Source of the DNA: Takakia lepidozioides
Lineage: Eukaryota; Streptophyta; Takakiopsida; Takakiales; Takakiaceae
Assembly: GCA_030704615.1 (NCBI GenBank)
Contig: CM060732.1
Location: 3,906,001-3,970,000, forward strand
Reading direction: 5' to 3'
Length of the DNA stretch: 64,000 bases
Every line of letters starts with the position of its first letter. Position 1 is the stretch's first letter. The translations under genes were made by a program, and so were the position numbers. The notes under the pieces were generated by a model that saw only the letters and a program-made list of their open reading frames with translations, was not told the DNA's origin and did not search any database. Below, piece by piece: positions 46,701 to 57,715 of this stretch.

Positions 46701-49700
46701 CCCTCTTCAATTCCATCAAGGAAATTGTGCCTGCACCTCTGTTTAACAACTTTGAAAATCTTGAGGGTGAGCCAAAAGCCCAGGCCCTTTAGGGGTCTAG
46801 CTATTGGGCAAATCACACACATCAGATTGATGCTTGTCTGAAGGGATTTCTGGAGGATATCTGGAAATCTCGGATCAACTGTTTATTCTTAGGTAAATCA
46901 TACTACCGGCATCAGCCCCTGACAAAGGTAGTTTCTGTCCCTTTATGTTCCGCTCAAATTGGGCGCGGGGTCAATGGCCACAAGGCTACGGCAAACAATG
47001 CCTTATGAGTACATTCTTTCCCATATATCAACGCCCTACCATTCTTAGACGAGTCACTTGATAGAGGCAGCAGGTGGCCTACTGCAATCTGACAGCCATA
47101 TTTGAGCCACATACTGAGCCTCACCTTGACCAAACCTTCCCTTGCCCGTAGGGTTTGGCTTGTAGCCCCTCTTATGTTCATGGAGGGTTGCCATTATAGG
47201 ATACAATAAACCACAAAGATATCAAGTCAGCTAGCATTACATCACTGGTACCAACCTGCCTTCAAGAATCACAGACTTGTCATTGAGTCGGCCTTCTCCT
47301 TCACAGCAAACCCTCCCCACCACGATCACCCTTTCCTGTGTGAGCCCACCTTCATATAATCAGCATTTGAGAACTTGTTCTTTGCTGAAGCTGTAAGGAA
47401 TGATGGTAGATCGGGGATGCCTTTTGAAAGTGCATACATGGCTGGGAGTGTGTGTGATCGGGCCAAGCACAGTAGACACAAAAAAGATAGTGGCTTGACT
47501 GCTCACCTGAGAGGCCACAGCCACGTGGTTGGACACACTACATTGCTCTCTCTCAGCAAGAGCACTGGCAAATTTTTGGATCCGCCTTTCGAGTGCATTA
47601 AACTGAAATCATCGTAGCCACAGCACTAACTTGTGTCAGGTTCAATGCTTATGAAGTCTGATGGGGAATGCACAGGTCCCCTACAGAGATCGACAATTGG
47701 TTAGAGGCATCCAAAAAGGGTCCGTGGAATCCGACATGTACAGTGAATGAAGTGTGAAGTGTAACTGTGTGTGCTTGCATGTGAGTTCTAGCTACTGATG
47801 AGAGGAAAGACTTCTCCCTGCCAGAGATTCTGTAAACCTGATGACGTATATGACATGCATCCAGCACCAGAGAAAATAGAAGAAATCAAGGCAATCACAA
47901 CCTTTATAGACTGCAATCACCATTCTGGATACTGCAGGCAGGCAGCAACATGTAGGCCCACAGTAATTAGATTTTAGACGAGGGATGAACAAATGAAAAT
48001 TAATGCCTCTTTATGAGTTCCCTATAAGCAACCACACTCAAAGTCTATCTTCTGACCTGCCAGCAAGCAATCACATGGACATTGGAGGTTCTTTTGAGAG
48101 CAAACAAGCTGAAATGTGGGTAACTCATGAACTGTTTGCCTCCCAGGTGTAGTATAGGGTGGTGCAGTCAAACACTTCAACAACCACTCATTCACGAGAA
48201 AAAGTGGGAATGGAAGAGAAGGAGTTTGTCATTGCAGTCTCTAACCAGAGGCTGTCAGACCTTACCCTGTCTTCTATTCGATCGAACATATAGCGGCAGC
48301 CAGGCTTAGGCCAGGTACCCATGACCTCCACCTGGCATGGCTGGATTGGCCGTAGTCTCCTCACAACATCATCCTCGGATATAGCAGTGGAACTCCCCTC
48401 AGTAAGCCCCTCCAAGAGATGATCATTGAAAGCAGATTGGACAGTGCAGTTGGTTGACCGCCGGCAAAAAGGGGTGATAGGGGTATTTGGAATTGAAGCA
48501 TCTGCAGGGGAATTAGCTGAGAGACCAGGGGTCTTTGTGGCGACCAGCGCGGCTCCAGGATCAACATCTGCTGTGGCTTCCCGGTAGATGGCTGTAGTAC
48601 TTCTGCTCTTGGTTGCTGGAACTGCATGAGGAGTCCCCTGTAGTGGTTTCTCTTCCCATTCTCTCTCCTCCTCTTGATCTAGTAGCCTGGCTTCATGAAG
48701 TGAACAGGAAATCTTGTTAACTGCAGCTATTGGGGAACCATATAATTTCTTGTTCATGATGTTATACTTTGAACAGATTCATCGTCAGGCAATTTCAGTG
48801 AGCACTGCATTAAAATTCACCAATTTCCAATTGCCTGGGATGTCGCGGAGAGGAGAAAGCATGTTATTTCAACTTGAAGAGCCAGGGAACGCTGGAGACA
48901 CGGAGAGATAGAGACAGCATGGACCCCAACAGGGCCAGGGCTTGAGATTTCAGCCTCAAGGTTTTGAAGTTGGTGAACAGAGGTGCAGGGACTAAGTTCT
49001 TGAGGGTCCTGAAGGGTCGTTCTCTGATGAGAATACCCTAGTTATTGTATCAGAAAACTTTAGGCCACCTACACATAGGGCATTGACAATCTCCCTTTCC
49101 TCTCTGCCTCTGTTATTGCTCAAAAGGTCGATTCCCCGACCTGAGTTAAAATTCCAGTCTTGCCGAGGGTAGGTAGGCGCATCAGATCATCCTCAAGGTG
49201 ATCAATCTCAAAAACTGGAAAGAAGTTCAGGGACGTTTTACACCTAACTTCGTTAGAAAGAGATAGATAGAGACAATGTACAGAAGACGTTTGCGGAGCC
49301 TTGCCATAGACCCCGCGCCCAGTTTGGGCGGAACGAGAGAGGGACACACACACACACAAGGCTCACAATACCAAGCAAATAAATATTTAAATATTTGACG
49401 CCTCCCCAAGGAAGCCTAAATTATGGTGTCTCTTCACCCCGAAGGGTTACTGCCTTCCGCTAGAAAGGTGGACACCTTGTGACACCAAGGGTGGATTGAA
49501 CCCACAACCACTTCCGAGGTGGTATGTGCCCATTACCAAGCACATTAAAGAAGAAAGTCGAAATACATCGGGAGAGCTTACATGTCAATATCATCTTTGG
49601 TGTAGAAGTGCAAACCAGTCTGCTTTCTCCGAAACTCTTCTCTTTTTTCTTTCTCCAGAAATTGACGGAAGCTATCCAAGCGTGCACTTAGTACCTTCCC

Positions 49701-50568
49701 TCCATCATCCAGTTGGCTGCACTATCACCCAACAAGTTAAATCTCCACTTCTGTTGGTGCATAGGAGCATTGAAAAAGAGAACAATACACAATCAAGGCA
49801 CTTCAATGATGGCAAACAGGCTGAGCTATTTCCGCAATCTTCCCTCCGATGTCGTTATCCTCAGTGCATACTTGGAGAAAATTTACACGTAGGCTGCAAG
49901 ATGGTCTAGCCTCATTGGTTGACATCATAGATTTCTCCGGTCTGGGCTGGATGATGGTTGCGCGCGAAGTGTCCTTGGTTAGAGTAGATGTTACCTATTG
50001 AGGTAGAAGATCTCCCAGCTGGACACCAATTCGTCAGGATTCATCTCAAAGCTGGCACAAATCGACGCACCTGGCCTCTCACACAAGTGGCAAGTTCAAG
50101 TGTCACCGACAGAGGATGGAACTGATGAGAAGAATATGTTTAGAAATTGAACTGATGTAGCCATGAGACAGACTTATCGTAAGCATACTTTGTCTCACAA
50201 TCTCCCGTGGATAGCCGGCAACTAGCTCACACAACTCTTTCTTGGACTTTCCAAATCTCTGGTTTGCAAAAGTCTGCCACAAACATCGAGATTGTACCAT
50301 ACATCAATTATGGCCTCCGCGGGGGAATTCAGCAGGCATGCAGACATCAATGCCTGAATATAAGTCGAAAATTCGGGCTCAAAAAGACTCTCCAGTGAAT
50401 AGAACTACATCATACAATGAAGCCCCTACAGCACTATTATACTTTTTGACAGATTGCACAATACAGGAGAGCACAACCAGGGTGGAGAGCAGTACATTTC
50501 TGCGCGGTTTCGTCATCCTCAACAGTGAAGTTGTTCTCGGAAAACTCCTGACACAATCCCTCCTCCAT
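37762..50568 (-). CDS. POLA2: DNA polymerase alpha subunit B, 16 coding exons
   Basis: Regulatory B subunit of the Pol alpha-primase complex that lays RNA-DNA primers in the nucleus. Exons (minus order): 50568-50496, 50070-49995, 49716-49582, 48686-48266, 47602-47507, 47335-47256, 44913-44838, 44435-44253, 43708-43604, 43465-43370, 43006-42914, 42631-42590, 39383-39342, 38829-38702, 38387-38261, 38010-37762. All have GT/AG ends and phases sum to 674 codons with stop. Start MEEGLCQEFSENNF in a good context. N-terminal helical domain includes DELVSSWEIFYLN; a variable acidic/Thr-Pro linker lies in exon 4; the OB region has SVEHSGGQKVRLDL and GVEGQNPSGHC; the inactive phosphoesterase part has AAGPFTTNDN, MGPFVDSEHP, VVLVPSPHDAHHDFVFPQ, NPGIF, VGCCTVDVLRHLS and ends ICINPGHLAKGISGGTF. 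About 60 residues longer than flowering-plant proteins, mainly in exon 4. No stop or frameshift is seen. Confidence 0.95.
39477..42206 (-). mobile_element. Non-LTR retrotransposon copy 1, in POLA2 intron 12
   Basis: Encodes (minus) a pre-RT region (VNWWTNEIKLKIAERRALYK), RT (IVEAIEHLNGYKAGGPDGI, YKKGDREEPGNYRGI, GQAGFRRNR, VAQGCTLS) and a C-terminal CxC..ED.IHFLIHCPG zinc-finger-like end, closing at 39483. It is flanked by CTTGTTGGAAAGA (39464-39476 and 42207-42219), a 13-bp target duplication. The 3' end is TTATGAGTACA without poly(A). A deletion removes about 40 codons of RT between GFRRN and KAYDTV, and frameshifts are present. The 5' end is truncated (no endonuclease). The clade is not certain; it is not L1. 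Confidence 0.85.
45166..47013 (+). mobile_element. Non-LTR retrotransposon copy 2, in POLA2 intron 6
   Basis: 5'-truncated copy beginning within RT at RGITLLNAVGK. It keeps the part deleted in copy 1 (FVFFLDVKKAYDTVWRDGLW), then VAQGCTLSPLLLNVFINQLL and the catalytic MFADDFAG box (about 45660). A frameshift splits the box from upstream; others lie near 46005 and 46655. It ends NGHKATANNAL then TTATGAGTACA, no poly(A). A perfect 16-bp target duplication TTCTTTCCCATATATC flanks it (45150-45165, 47014-47029). It is inserted antisense to POLA2. Confidence 0.92.
48932..49345 (-). mobile_element. Rearranged fragments of the same non-LTR family, in POLA2 intron 3
   Basis: 48932-49262 matches the C-terminal coding part of copy 1 (39705-40050), and 49280-49340 matches its extreme 3' end (39487-39550). 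In normal order the 3' end would lie at lower coordinates, so the pieces are permuted. (AC)n follows at 49345. Confidence 0.7.
49455..49560 (-). mobile_element. SINE head (minus), POLA2 intron 3
   Basis: TGCTTGGTAATGGGC (A box) and GTGGGTTCAATCC (B box) on the minus strand at 49542-49528 and 49504-49492. It ends about 20 bp before exon 3. Confidence 0.6.
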
Positions 50569-50610
50569 TTCTAGTGCAGACCTCCTTGTTCTGTCACACT
50601 CGTCGACGCG

Positions 50611-50642
<32 letters not shown>

Positions 50643-50960
50643 TGAAATGGAACTTTAGAAAACGTCCGCAGAGAGCTCAAAGAGCTTATGGGACAAAAGA
50701 GAGAGGAACACACGAGAGAGAGAGAGAATGAAATGAAATGGAACTTTAGAAAACGTCCGCAGAGAGCTCGAAGTGCTTATGGGACGAGAGAGACACACGC
50801 ACCGTGGGAGGGGAGTTTTGGCGCCAAGCGGACGAACGCTCCGCTTCGGATGAAAGGACGAATGTGTTGAAGGAGATGAAGTATAAACGCCAGAAAATCA
50901 GTAATTAATTTTAAATGACTTATTATTATTATTATTTTAAGGAACAGGGCGGTGGCTCTC
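50569..50960 (-). promoter_or_regulatory. POLA2 upstream region with (GA)n and duplication
   Basis: Directly upstream of the POLA2 start is a 26-bp GA tract (50611-50636) and a tandem duplication of about 90 bp: GAATGAAATGAAATGGAACT..GTCCGCAGAGAGCTC occurs at 50635 and 50725. GA/CT tracts are common near plant transcription starts. No TATA box is obvious. Confidence 0.5.
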
Positions 50961-51099
50961 ATTTTTTAATAATAGCGTCTTCAATGCCCCTATGGGCCCC
51001 GCCAGTACGGCTGATGGGGTGAGCTCATAAGCCCATAGCCCATTCACCAGGTCGGCCAGATTTTGAAATTTTTCTCAGTCCTTGTTCATCTACCGCGGC

Positions 51100-51290
51100 G
51101 GACCTTCTGGAGGACTGGGCAGACCCTCACCAACGAGCGGACTGACTCCAACCTTCGAGCGGCATACCCTTCGACAAAATATATATTTAATAACACACAT
51201 TACTGCCAAAGTACAACCTAACTTCGAACACCAAACCTTGCGCTTATTATTCATTGCTCTTAACCACCACACTGCCCGCCACTTTTTGCG
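51100..51290 (-). mobile_element. SINE head (minus)
   Basis: Minus strand TGTGGTGGTTAAGAGC (51271-51256) and GGTGTTCGAAGTT (51232-51220) are A and B boxes. Confidence 0.5.
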
Positions 51291-51314
51291 AATCTTTGAA
51301 ATAACTAATGTTTT

Positions 51315-51415
51315 ACTAGGGCTTCGCGTTGGTCCGCACTACTAGCAACGAATTCTGAGAACTACGTTCAATTTTCACAAAAAGGGGCAGGTCATCCCCA
51401 TGGTGTTGCATACAT
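51315..51415 (-). mobile_element. Helitron-like 3' terminus, family 1, copy 4 (inverted)
   Basis: Reverse orientation of the segment at 11440, 17745 and 34060; CTAG on the minus strand at 51319-51316, followed by T. It shows CCATGGGGATGACC at its inner side. Confidence 0.6.
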
Positions 51416-51740
51416 ACATCCCGTATTTCATTGTTTTTCACAAGAAAAATGGTAAAATTTCATTGTCAGATCTATCAGTTGTCCCAGTGGCTTCGAGTCT
51501 TCCCTTGTTTGATGGAAGGCCGCTAAATGAAGTTTTCCATAAATCTCATGAAGTTTTTTGGAGCAAGTCTGATCTTGAGGAAAGAGTGAAAATTATTGTC
51601 ATATGTAAAAGTTAGTGGGATCCATCTGAGTCTGGTAAACAGTGAAGGGTTAACTGGATATGTACTTTTATATTAACCAATATAATCCACTTATTTTATT
51701 TTACTCCACAAAAGATTTTATGCTAAATACACTCATAGTT
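51416..51740. other. No gene recognised
   Basis: AT-rich intergenic DNA upstream of the POLA2 and Helitron-like region; no motif found. Confidence 0.4.
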
Positions 51741-51744
51741 ATAT

Positions 51745-53767
51745 TAAAGACTCTGGCATGGCACTAACTTCGTCATTTGCCTCCATGATTGCCAGCCACA
51801 ATTCTTGTTTGTTTCTGTCCCAGAAGGAACCCAATTGGGGTTCATCGCAATGTGGGAGGGTGACCACCCACCTGACAGATTGTGTTCATCATTAATTGTA
51901 GTATTGCAAGGGATAACATCCCAGCCATTGTTGACAGGAACAGAATGAATGGGGGAGGAAGGGAAGGCATCCCATCCAGTGTTTTGGACTTCCCCTTCAT
52001 TAATCCATGCACATTCGGGATGTCCAGTGTCCAGAGCTATAATGCTACAGACCAGACCAATCATAAGATTTGCACTGAGCTCCACAGGGGCTAGGATGCT
52101 GTCCAATTTTCTGTGAAGATTAAAAATAGAGATAGCAGCCAGAAGACTGTCATTAGAGGTATCCCCTTGAAGTTGACACCCAATATCCAGAGCGGACAAG
52201 TTGTCTTGGGAAAATACAGACACACAATTTGTGAACCTCCAGTAGTAAAATTCATAAGTTGAAGGCCATTACAGTCTTTCTCCTTGCACAAGATAGATTT
52301 TGATTTAAACAATATATTATCCACAATGGACAGGCTAACTTACTAAAAGCCTTCAACTGTACATGCGTTGTAAAGACTGAGAAAATTTGACCTTCAAACA
52401 TGGCTCCACATCTGAGAGACTCACTAACTGTGGCAGTGAGGAGGCCTTCAATTACAAACAGCACATCTGTGCACCTCAGTATCCATCAAGGGAAATCTGT
52501 GTAAAGTGTACAGAGGCCAATCCAACTGAAGCACACCTCTGATGGGCTTGTTGAAAATTATCATGGAGATGGATTCAAAGGATTTGAGTGGTAGCAAATA
52601 GAAAAGACTGGTAGTGGCTGAGGATTCACAGCTCTGTGGTTTGCGGAGTAGAGAATAAATTTAAATAGAGATGAGATGGGATGAGATGGAAAGGAGAGGC
52701 GGGTGCAATCGACTTCTACATAATGACCAAAATCTAAGAAACAAAATCCATCTAGAGACCTGCCGGGTGATGGGAAATGGAGCACTAATTCCGGTAAGGC
52801 AAGAATTGTATGGCGCACCAGATAAGGGCAGACATTTTCAATGTAGTTTTAACGGAGGGCAACAGCAGAAGCGGATAAGCATGTGAGGATTGCGTGGTTG
52901 GGAAAGGGAAGAATATGATGAGAGTGTGAGAGAAGGAAACCAAATCTCCTTTCAAGCAGCCTTGAATTTGAAGGACTCGAACTGCCACCAAATGAAATAC
53001 TGGAATCTGCCTGATGAAAAACCTGTCGCCTCTCAGTTGTCTACCTAAATCTTATTCAACCCTATGTCAACCCACATCCAATGTCAAGAGAAGAGGAGAG
53101 AGGAGAGGAGAGGCGACCGTAAATACCACAGTAATATCAAATAGTCCAATCGTTCAATTTGATTTCCAGCTCATGCAAATCCAGTGTAACACAATTGTAT
53201 AGACAAAAAACTTCCAGGAATGAATGACAGGGATCATGGCGCACCCTCCAAGACCGAAGAAACAGCAATGTGCCACCTTGATCTTGCGCGGGCCATGCTC
53301 ATTCCATGTGGGGGGGAGAGGCGAGCCTCATGCCTCGCACGTGGTTCTGTTCAATCAGCATACAGAGAGAGAAATTTACTGCCTGAGAATGAGAACAAAA
53401 AAAGAAGTTTATTACATTCACAGGAAAGAGTAGTCTTGGCCAAGAGGGTGTCTAAGAGAGCTATCAACTCCATTTTGGAAGAACTGGGCATGCTTCAGTT
53501 GTGTAAATTAGCCGAATTCTCACAAATTGTAGTTGAAGGGTTTACCTAAACAAAGTCGATCAATTGCAAAGTCGATATGCTTCTTAAGACTTGGAAAAAA
53601 TGGTTGTAGTCTCTCCAGAAGAACAGGACCAGCATCCCTTCCAAGCCTGAATACACTTTGGAGGCAGGAGCAGCAATCAACCAGGCTGCCTGCTTGGGGG
53701 TCGGTTGTGCAAACACAAGATGCATGGTCCTCCTTGTGTCAAATTCCTGGAACAGTGTTAAAAACAA
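51745..53767 (-). CDS. Unidentified multi-exon gene (partial model)
   Basis: Several minus-strand stretches look like exons: about 53680-53530 (RLGRDAGPVLLERLQPFF, SLKKHIDFAIDRL), 53510-53410 (LKHAQFFQNGVDSSLRHPL), about 52515-52335 (LFVIEGLLTATVSESLRCGA, EGQIFSVFTTHVQLKAF, GTAAGT donor) and a last exon about 52230-51745 (DNLSALDIGCQLQGDTSND, LAPVELSANLMIGLVCSI, CAWINEGEV, Trp-rich tail) ending at a stop at 51745. Amino-acid use is natural and unlike the transposon relics. I could not join every exon or name the family. Upstream exons would be disrupted by the hAT element. Confidence 0.35.
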
Positions 53768-54062
53768 ATGGATGTTTTGGTAGCCATTTAGGTTTAGTCA
53801 TATTGTCAAATACTCCCTTTGCATCCTTAATGCACCAGGGTTGCACACGTCAGTGACGTCACGTCACGTCGGACCTAACGCTGACGCGACCAACGTCACG
53901 TCAGTTTTGCCAAAAAATCAGTAAAACATGAGTTACGTGAAAAATATGCCACGTAGGTGGACACGTTGTATTCCAAGCGACACCTTGGCAACTGAATGAA
54001 TTGTTTTATAAATTACTCCATCCGCCAATAGTTGAGGTCATTTTTAAATCATTATTTTTAAA

Positions 54063-54945
54063 TTGGTGCGACCTCCAAATGGTGGTGGTCGCAGAATTTA
54101 TCTTATTTTTTAATAGTTGCGACCACCAGCAGAGGGGTTGTCGTAGCATTTTTTGTTTTGTAAAAATAGATGTGACCACCAGCAGAGGTGGTCGCATTTT
54201 TTTCTTTTCTTAAACAGTTGCGACCACCGCTACTGGTGGTCGGACAATTTTTAGTTTATTTGTAATAGGTACGACCACCATAATAGGGGTGGTCGCAACA
54301 TTTTTCTATTTTTTAATATCTGCGACCACGAGCATGGGGGTGGTCGCAGCATTTTTTTTTTTAAAAATAGGTGCGACCACCAGCCGAGGGGTGGTCGCAG
54401 AATTTATTTTTTTATTTTATTTAAAAAAAATCTTTGTGACCACGAGCATGGGGTGGTCGCAGCATTTTTCTTTTTTTTAATAGGTGCGACCACCAGCATG
54501 GGGGTGGTCGCAGAAATTTTCTATTTGTTTAATAGGTGCGACCACCAGCAGGGGGTGGTCGCAGAAATTTTCTGTTTTTTTAATAGGTGCAACCACCAGA
54601 AGGGGGCTGGTCGCAGCAATTTTTTTTTATTTTTTTTTAATAAATAATCTTTGTGACCACGATCATGGGGGTGGTCGCAGAAATTTTCTGTTTTTTTAAT
54701 AGGTGCGACCACCAGAAGGGGGCTGGTCGCAGCAATTTTTTTTTAAAAAAAAATAATCTTTGTGACCACGATCATGGGGGTGGTTACAACATTTTTCTTT
54801 TTTTTAATAGGTGTGACCACGAGCATGGGGGTGGTCGCAACATTTTTCTTTTTTTTAATAGGTGCGACCACCAGCATGAGGGTGGTCGCAGCAATTTAAA
54901 AATAATAATAACATGCGACTTCCTCGTGCGACCTGGAGCGGTCGC
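54063..54945 (+). repeat. Left array of TGCGACCACC palindromic units
   Basis: Sixteen or more units, each TGCGACCACC-spacer-GGTGGTCGCA with a spacer near AGCATGGG, joined by T-rich linkers (TTTTTTTAATAGG). Unit starts are spaced about 48-63 bp, most at 51-52. Units between 54269 and 54890 are very alike. Confidence 0.95.
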
Positions 54946-54984
54946 AGCATTGGATCTGATTCTTCGAGCGTGTGAGGCTTGGAG

Positions 54985-55000
54985 GCTGGAGGGTATATAA
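54985..55000 (+). promoter_or_regulatory. Candidate TATA box of hAT gene
   Basis: GGGTATATAAGGTGG lies between the left array and the transposase frame, about 350 bp before its first long open stretch. Confidence 0.4.
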
Positions 55001-55344
55001 GGTGGTCCCAATGCCCCTCACTTCTTTTGTGACAAATATTTTTTGTGCGAGTGAATGTTCTCTATTCCTTGAGCAAGAGTGTAAGCCCAAGAGGAGGGTA
55101 CGGACCGTTTGCTGTTGTGGCTTCCACCAGAGCCACTGCAGCAAATTGTCGAAAAACACAATACTACATGGTGCATTGATCCACTTGGATTGATGCCGTA
55201 GTGTTGGGTCATCGCATTCTGTTCTAACTTCTATTGCTCTTGACAAATCTACCAAGTACACTAGTGTTCTTCGTTCAATCTTAAGTCTGTGGTTAGGGTT
55301 TTGGGTGTCGCTCCGACGATTTCTGGGCGAAATGTGCAAATTTT

Positions 55345-56545
55345 GTGTACATGGTGGAGCCGGTGTTGATTGTTTTGCGGGAGTTTGATGGAAAACAACC
55401 AATAATGGATAAAGCATGGTTGATATTGAAAAACCTTGAGAAGCACGTGCAATCCTTGAGGCGGCCTCCATTTTCTATGGACGATGATTTGGCGGCAAGG
55501 ACCGAGGATGCATTTTACGACCGCAAACGGATGGTTCGCACGGACTTGCATTATGCGGGGGCCTTGCTGAATCCATTCTTGTTGGACAATACGGATTTGA
55601 GAGACGATGTGGATGCCAAAGTCGGGCTTGTACGGGTCATCATGCAACTTACACCCTTGAATATGGCAGAGCGAGCGTTGTCCGAGTACCAATGCTTCTC
55701 GGATCGGTAGAATTCTTTCCATGACATGCCCAATCCAAAAGCAATGAACATGTTGCCACATGAATGGTGGGATCTGATTGGAGCTGGAGCAAGAACGTTA
55801 GCTCCCATTGCAAAACGTATTCTTGTTCAAGTGTGCTCTGCCTCATCCTGTGAGCGGAACTGGAGCAGTTACTCGTTTGTTCACAACAAGATTCGCAACA
55901 GGTTGAATCCTGCCAGGGCTGACAAATTGGTTTATGTCTACACGAATTGTAGGCCACTGCGAGAGAGGAGAGCAAGTGACGCATCTGCATGGTACGAGAA
56001 GAATCTGTTATCTGAAGACTCCGATCCTGGGAGATGGTTCTTCTGCTGCATGACTTCTACAAGTCGAACCATCGGATGACGACGACCGGCCATTGTCGTT
56101 TCATCTGGCCCGACGACGTCCGCACGTGAACCGTGCTCCCTCGACCCTCGCTGGTCCATCTCATGCCCCTTCCTCTCATGTCGGCCCCTCTGATGTACGT
56201 GCAAGTAGCCTTCCTCATACGAGACCTGCTCCTAGGCCACCACGAAATCTGAGACAAACCCAAAAACGGCAGAGAATTGTGCAACCTTTTGTTGGTGACC
56301 GACCTGTGAACACGACTGATACCCTAGATGGTATTCATGATAGGAGTGGAAATCGACCAGAGAGACAACTGAACGTACTCCGAGGACGACTACAGGTCCA
56401 ACGGCCAGTTGCCTCTGGAAACGAAAAAACAGATGAAGATCATGATTTTAGCACTGATCATGGGAACGGGGGTGAAGTGAATGGGGACGAAGATTTTGTA
56501 CTAGACGTGAGATCATACCGTCGTCGTCGTGCCAGACGGAATTAG
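55345..56545 (+). pseudogene. hAT transposase, C-terminal part
   Basis: The frame 55345-56079 (one TAG at 55708, where Gln or similar is expected) encodes the end of the catalytic region (FDGKQPIMDKAW, DLHYAGALLNPFLL) and the hAT dimerisation domain: EWWDLIGAGARTLAPIAKRI, CSASSCERNWSSYSFVHNK, RNRLNPARADKLVYVYTN. A second frame (56093-56545), Arg/Pro/Ser-rich and acidic at the end (DEDFVLDVRS, RRRRARRN), may be the C-tail or nuclear signal after a frameshift or intron. The N-terminal BED finger and first catalytic Asp are missing. The element is therefore a deleted, probably non-autonomous copy. Confidence 0.85.
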
Positions 56546-56833
56546 ATACAGCTATAACTTCTATGACATGTCACATGATGTGTAGTATGTTTCCATGGAT
56601 ATCCATGTTTCAATTTGGGTACATGCATACGTGTACGGAAATAAAAATGGTGGAATATGTGTACCCAAGAAAGGGTTTGGTGGTGTGCGTGTATTTGTGT
56701 TTCGTCATTACCTTTACATTATTGATTTCCTATTATGGTTTCGAAAGCCACAAAGGTCAGGTGCAGCTCCCAACATTCATCTTCTCCTTCATCATCTCCA
56801 AACATACATACAGGTGCAAGGGGACCAACCTCC

Positions 56834-57715
56834 TGGTGGTCGCACCTATTTTAAAAAAAACAATTGTGTGACCACCAGTAGCGGTCGTTACAACTGTTAA
56901 AATAAAAGAAAAACGTTGCGACCACCCCCCTGCTGGTAGTCGCACATATTTATTGATTTATTGATTACCCCTGCTGGTGGTCGCAGATTTTATTTTATTT
57001 ATTTTATTTTATTTTTTGGGAAACACCTGGGAGCGACAGCTCACAAATCCGGCCCCTTAGTAGTGAGAGGAGAAAATAACCTCTTTCATTTATGCGCCAA
57101 GAGGTGTTGGAATGGGACACCACACACGAACCATACCACCTCATCAAGTAGCAAAATTTGACCCCAAAATCGTCCGGGTCGCACTCAGTGCACTTAACCA
57201 ACTGAGCTACTGACTGTTGATAGATATTAAAAAATCGGAAAATTGACCACCCCCCTGCTGGTGGTCGCATCTATTAAAGAAAAGGAAAATAGTGCGACTG
57301 TTTTAAACAAAATTTGTGCGACCACCCCTCTCCTGGTGGTCGCGCCTATTAAAAAAAAGAAAAATTATGCGACCACCTCCCTGCTGATGGTCGCACCTAT
57401 TAAAAATAAAAAAATCTGCAACCACCCCCCTGCTGGTGGTCGCACCCATTAAAAAAAAAACAAATCTGCGACCACCCCCCTGCTGGTGGTCGGACCCATT
57501 AAAAAAAATAAACAAATCTGCGACCACCCCCCTACTGGTGGTCGCACCCATCAAAAAATATATATATATATATCTGCGACCACCCCTCTGCTGGTGGTCG
57601 CACCTATTAAAAAAATAAAAATTCTGCGACCACCCCCCCTGCCGGTGGTTGCACATAATAAAGAAAAGAAAAAAAGATGCGACCACCCCTGCTGGCGGTC
57701 GCAGCTATTACTAGC
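56834..57715 (-). repeat. Right array of TGCGACCACC units, inverted
   Basis: About thirteen units with spacer CCCCTGCT and A-rich linkers (CCTATTAAAAAAA), exactly the reverse complement of the left array layout. Unit spacing between 57318 and 57680 is about 50-54 bp. A SINE lies at 57020-57215. A (TA)n tract lies at 57558-57571. Confidence 0.95.
57020..57215 (-). mobile_element. SINE inside the hAT right array
   Basis: Minus strand GTAGCTCAGTTGGTTAAG (57210-57193) is a strong A box, and GATTTTGGGGTCAAATTTTG a weak B box. It interrupts the repeat units, so it inserted later. Confidence 0.65.

Noticed and set aside
47649-47992. Additional POLA2 exon between exons 4 and 5
   Set aside because: Exons 4 and 5 join in phase at DR/FNAL, leaving no missing family sequence.
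53220-53549. Plus-strand 109-codon gene
   Set aside because: Exon-like signal is on the opposite strand; no motif on this one.
56563-56900. Extra hAT gene or membrane protein
   Set aside because: Hydrophobic chance frame between the transposase tail and right array, with no conserved motif.
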